This document shows positions 20,466-21,780 of a stretch of DNA of 21,780 bases, piece by piece. The stretch comes from JBOGJI01 sp050747865 (lineage in GTDB: Bacteria; Acidobacteriota; Thermoanaerobaculia; Multivoradales; JAHEKO01). Position numbers and translations under genes: made by a program. How positions within the stretch are numbered: the stretch's first letter is position 1; each line of letters starts with the position of its first letter. The DNA lies in assembly GCA_050747865.1 (NCBI GenBank), contig JBOGJI010000187.1:1-21780 (forward strand), written 5' to 3'. Under the pieces are notes generated by a model. That model did not search any database. It was not told the DNA's origin and saw only the letters and a program-made list of their open reading frames with translations.

Positions 20466-21095
20466 ATGACGAAGCCGCCCACGTACTCCGTGCAGCTAGG
20501 GAAAGGCGGCGTCGGCAAGACGGCTACCGCCGTCGCGCTCGGCGAGGCCGCCGCGGAAGCCGGCGCGCCAGTGCTGCTTGTCGACTCCGACCCACAAGGC
20601 TCGCTCGTTCGCTGGGGTCAGCTCGCCGAGGCGGACGGACGCCCGCTCCGCTCCACCGTGGCCGGACTGGCCAGCAAGGATCTGGCCAGTCGGCTACCGA
20701 TCATGTCCGGCGGGTACGCCTTCGTCGGCGTCGACGGCCCGCCGGGGCAGCTCGACATCGTGCGCGCCGGCGTCGAAGCCGCGGACATCGTGGTCATGCC
20801 GGTGCCGCCGCGGCCGGGCGACTTCGACCGGGTACACGCGCTACTGAAGATGGCGGCCGACTCCGGCCGCCAGGTGCTCGCCGTGCAGACGTTCGTCCGA
20901 CGCGGCACGAACGCCGCGGTGGAGGCGCGAGCCGCCCTGGCGGACGCGGGAGTACGAGTCGCCGAGACGGTGATGCCGCTATCTGAGCCGATCGCCCAGA
21001 CCTACGGCCAGCGGCCCCGAGGGCGGCTCGCCGCGTACGGCCGTGACCTGCTTGCCGAGCTGCTGGACATCCTGCCGAACGGGGGTCAGCCGTGA
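20466..21095 (+). CDS. parA: ParA-family partition ATPase
   Basis: This 209-residue protein has the deviant Walker A of ParA/MinD ATPases, GKGGVGKT with signature Lys13 and catalytic Lys18. A Walker A' (LLVDSDPQGS) and Walker B (VGVDGPPG) follow. The short length and lack of an N-terminal helix-turn-helix place it with type Ib ParA proteins. These work with a small RHH partner and move plasmids over the nucleoid in cycles of ATP binding. ATG 20466 is preferred over the frame start at 20454, because the -10-like TATGCT lies between them. It overlaps its partner gene by GTGA. Confidence 0.93.
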   Translation: MTKPPTYSVQLGKGGVGKTATAVALGEAAAEAGAPVLLVDSDPQGSLVRWGQLAEADGRPLRSTVAGLASKDLASRLPIMSGGYAFVGVDGPPGQLDIVRAGVEAADIVVMPVPPRPGDFDRVHALLKMAADSGRQVLAVQTFVRRGTNAAVEARAALADAGVRVAETVMPLSEPIAQTYGQRPRGRLAAYGRDLLAELLDILPNGGQP

Positions 21096-21550
21096 GCGGA
21101 ACCAAGCACGCAACAGAACGCAAGGCGGAGCTGCGGAACCGCTTCGCCGCGCTCGTTGCCAACTCCAGCACCGACGAAGCCGACGCGACGCCGGCGGAAA
21201 CCCCTCCCGCCGAAGCTCCGCCGGCGCCAGCGACACCGCCGGCCCGCTCAGCGCCCCGCAGACAGCGCCAGGCCACGGCGGGTAAGCCCAGCCCCCGGAG
21301 CACGCCGAAACCGCGCCGGCGGCCAGCACAGGCGGCTGAACCCATGCCCATCGCCCAGACCCGCACCGACGCCACGCGGCCAAAGCGCCTGATGGTGCCC
21401 TTGAGCACCGACGAAGATCGAGCGCTCAAGGCCGCGCGGCTCGCCGATGGCATCCCGGCAGCAGCTCGCGTACGCGCCATGCTCCAGCTCTACCGCGAAG
21501 ACGAGCGAGTAGCCCGGAAGGTAGACGCCACCGCGAAGCGCATGCGCTGA
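21092..21550 (+). CDS. ParB/ParG-like RHH partition partner
   Basis: This 152-residue protein has a short charged N-terminus. A Pro/Ala/Arg-rich flexible region (about 28-90) leads to a ribbon-helix-helix-like C-terminus (KRLMVPLSTDEDRALKAARLADGIPAAARVRAMLQLYRED). Type Ib partners such as ParG are RHH proteins that bind a centromere and stimulate ParA through a flexible N-terminus. The size and the GTGA overlap with parA fit. It lacks the HTH and nuclease-like domains of chromosomal ParB. A strong terminator follows 17 bases after its stop. The centromere is probably one of the nearby repeat families. Confidence 0.82.
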   Translation: MSGTKHATERKAELRNRFAALVANSSTDEADATPAETPPAEAPPAPATPPARSAPRRQRQATAGKPSPRSTPKPRRRPAQAAEPMPIAQTRTDATRPKRLMVPLSTDEDRALKAARLADGIPAAARVRAMLQLYREDERVARKVDATAKRMR

Positions 21551-21567
21551 GCGCATCCCCGTCCACC

Positions 21568-21607
21568 AGCTAACGCCGGCGTGCCCCCCAGCTCGCCGGC
21601 GTTAGCT
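21568..21607 (+). terminator. 14-bp hairpin ending the par operon
   Basis: AGCTAACGCCGGCG (21568-21581) and CGCCGGCGTTAGCT (21594-21607) pair perfectly around a 12-base loop. It is placed directly after the last plus-strand gene and before the right terminal repeat, so it should stop transcription running into the end of the plasmid. Confidence 0.88.
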
Positions 21608-21662
21608 GTGCGTAGGGGGCCGTACGGACTGTCCCAGCGGAATCCCGCCAGGATCGCCGTAC

Positions 21663-21780
21663 AGCGCCTAAAACCCTTCTGCCCATAGTCGCCTCTACCC
21701 TCGTGGCCGCGAAGCGGCTACAGTGGACGTGAGCCGAATTCGACACCACTTTGAACCACAGTGGACAGTCAGGAATGCTG
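21663..21780 (-). repeat. Right arm of terminal inverted repeat (cut by window end)
   Basis: These 118 bases are the reverse complement of 162-280, with one G fewer in a homopolymer. It carries the same stable CCGC-GAA-GCGG hairpin. The window ends inside the match, so the outer part corresponding to 1-161 is missing here. No gene is seen in 21608-21780. Confidence 0.9.

Noticed and set aside
1..21780. Integrated conjugative element (AICE) with att sites
   Set aside because: There is no integrase, excisionase gene, tRNA 3' end or matching direct att repeat. The excisionase-like fold seen is a domain of an ATPase.
21663..21780. Circular-contig end overlap
   Set aside because: The matching sequence at the other end is inverted, not direct, and lies 161 bases inside. 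It also differs by one base, so it is not a simple duplicated overlap.

Overview
The window is about 21.8 kb of very GC-rich, gene-dense DNA. The gene set is that of an actinobacterial conjugative plasmid: a one-protein FtsK/SpoIIIE-type TraB translocase, WhiB, GntR/UTRA and XRE regulators, a DUF2637-like membrane protein, ParA partition and a Doc-type toxin-antitoxin pair. The base composition and codon style would fit Micromonosporaceae or Streptomyces relatives, but the genus cannot be fixed from this sequence. There is no integrase, tRNA or att site, so it reads as an autonomous plasmid rather than an integrated element.

Several features point to a LINEAR plasmid. Bases 162-280 recur in inverted orientation at 21663-21780 with one single-base indel, and the window stops inside the right copy. 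The outer 160 bases at the left carry tandem short palindromes with three-base loops, as actinobacterial telomeres do. The minus-strand pair at 5258-10401 looks like a tap-tpg operon, the telomere-replication pair of Streptomyces linear replicons. Here the Tap-like part is the C-terminus of a 1542-residue protein whose N-terminal half is a CHC2-type zinc finger, a Toprim domain and a P-loop helicase. The terminal-protein (Tpg) homologue follows with overlapping stop and start codons.

Layout from left to right: (1) 1-339, terminal repeat with palindromes. (2) 340-897 minus, an unknown protein. (3) 907-5128 plus, a three-gene coupled transfer operon: a membrane protein with a winged helix, a RuvC-fold protein and TraB. 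(4) A hairpin at 5188-5212 separates this from the convergent replication genes (5258-10401) and a small ribbon-helix-helix gene (10489-10704). (5) 10792-14842 minus, seven tightly packed genes: small membrane proteins, WhiB, and a second FtsK-like machine split over two genes. (6) 14960-16583 minus, a zinc-ribbon protein, a MazG-like enzyme and a DUF2637-like protein. (7) A divergent control region with operator-like repeats, then a GntR regulator and a small unknown gene (16849-18009). (8) An XRE/TPR-like regulator (18006-19211 minus). (9) A 588-base non-coding region with iteron-like repeats, candidate origin, centromere or clt. (10) 19800-21550 plus, antitoxin and Doc toxin, then parA and an RHH partner, closed by a strong terminator.

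Together these suggest a self-transmissible linear plasmid. Rep-Tap would start replication and recruit Tpg to the telomeres, ParA and its partner would segregate the molecule, the Doc pair would punish loss, and TraB would move double-stranded DNA between cells. The main surprises are the Rep-Tap fusion, a winged helix shared between TraB and a membrane protein, a split second FtsK ending in an excisionase-like DNA-binding domain, and a 12-base motif found both in the telomeric region and around the partition genes.
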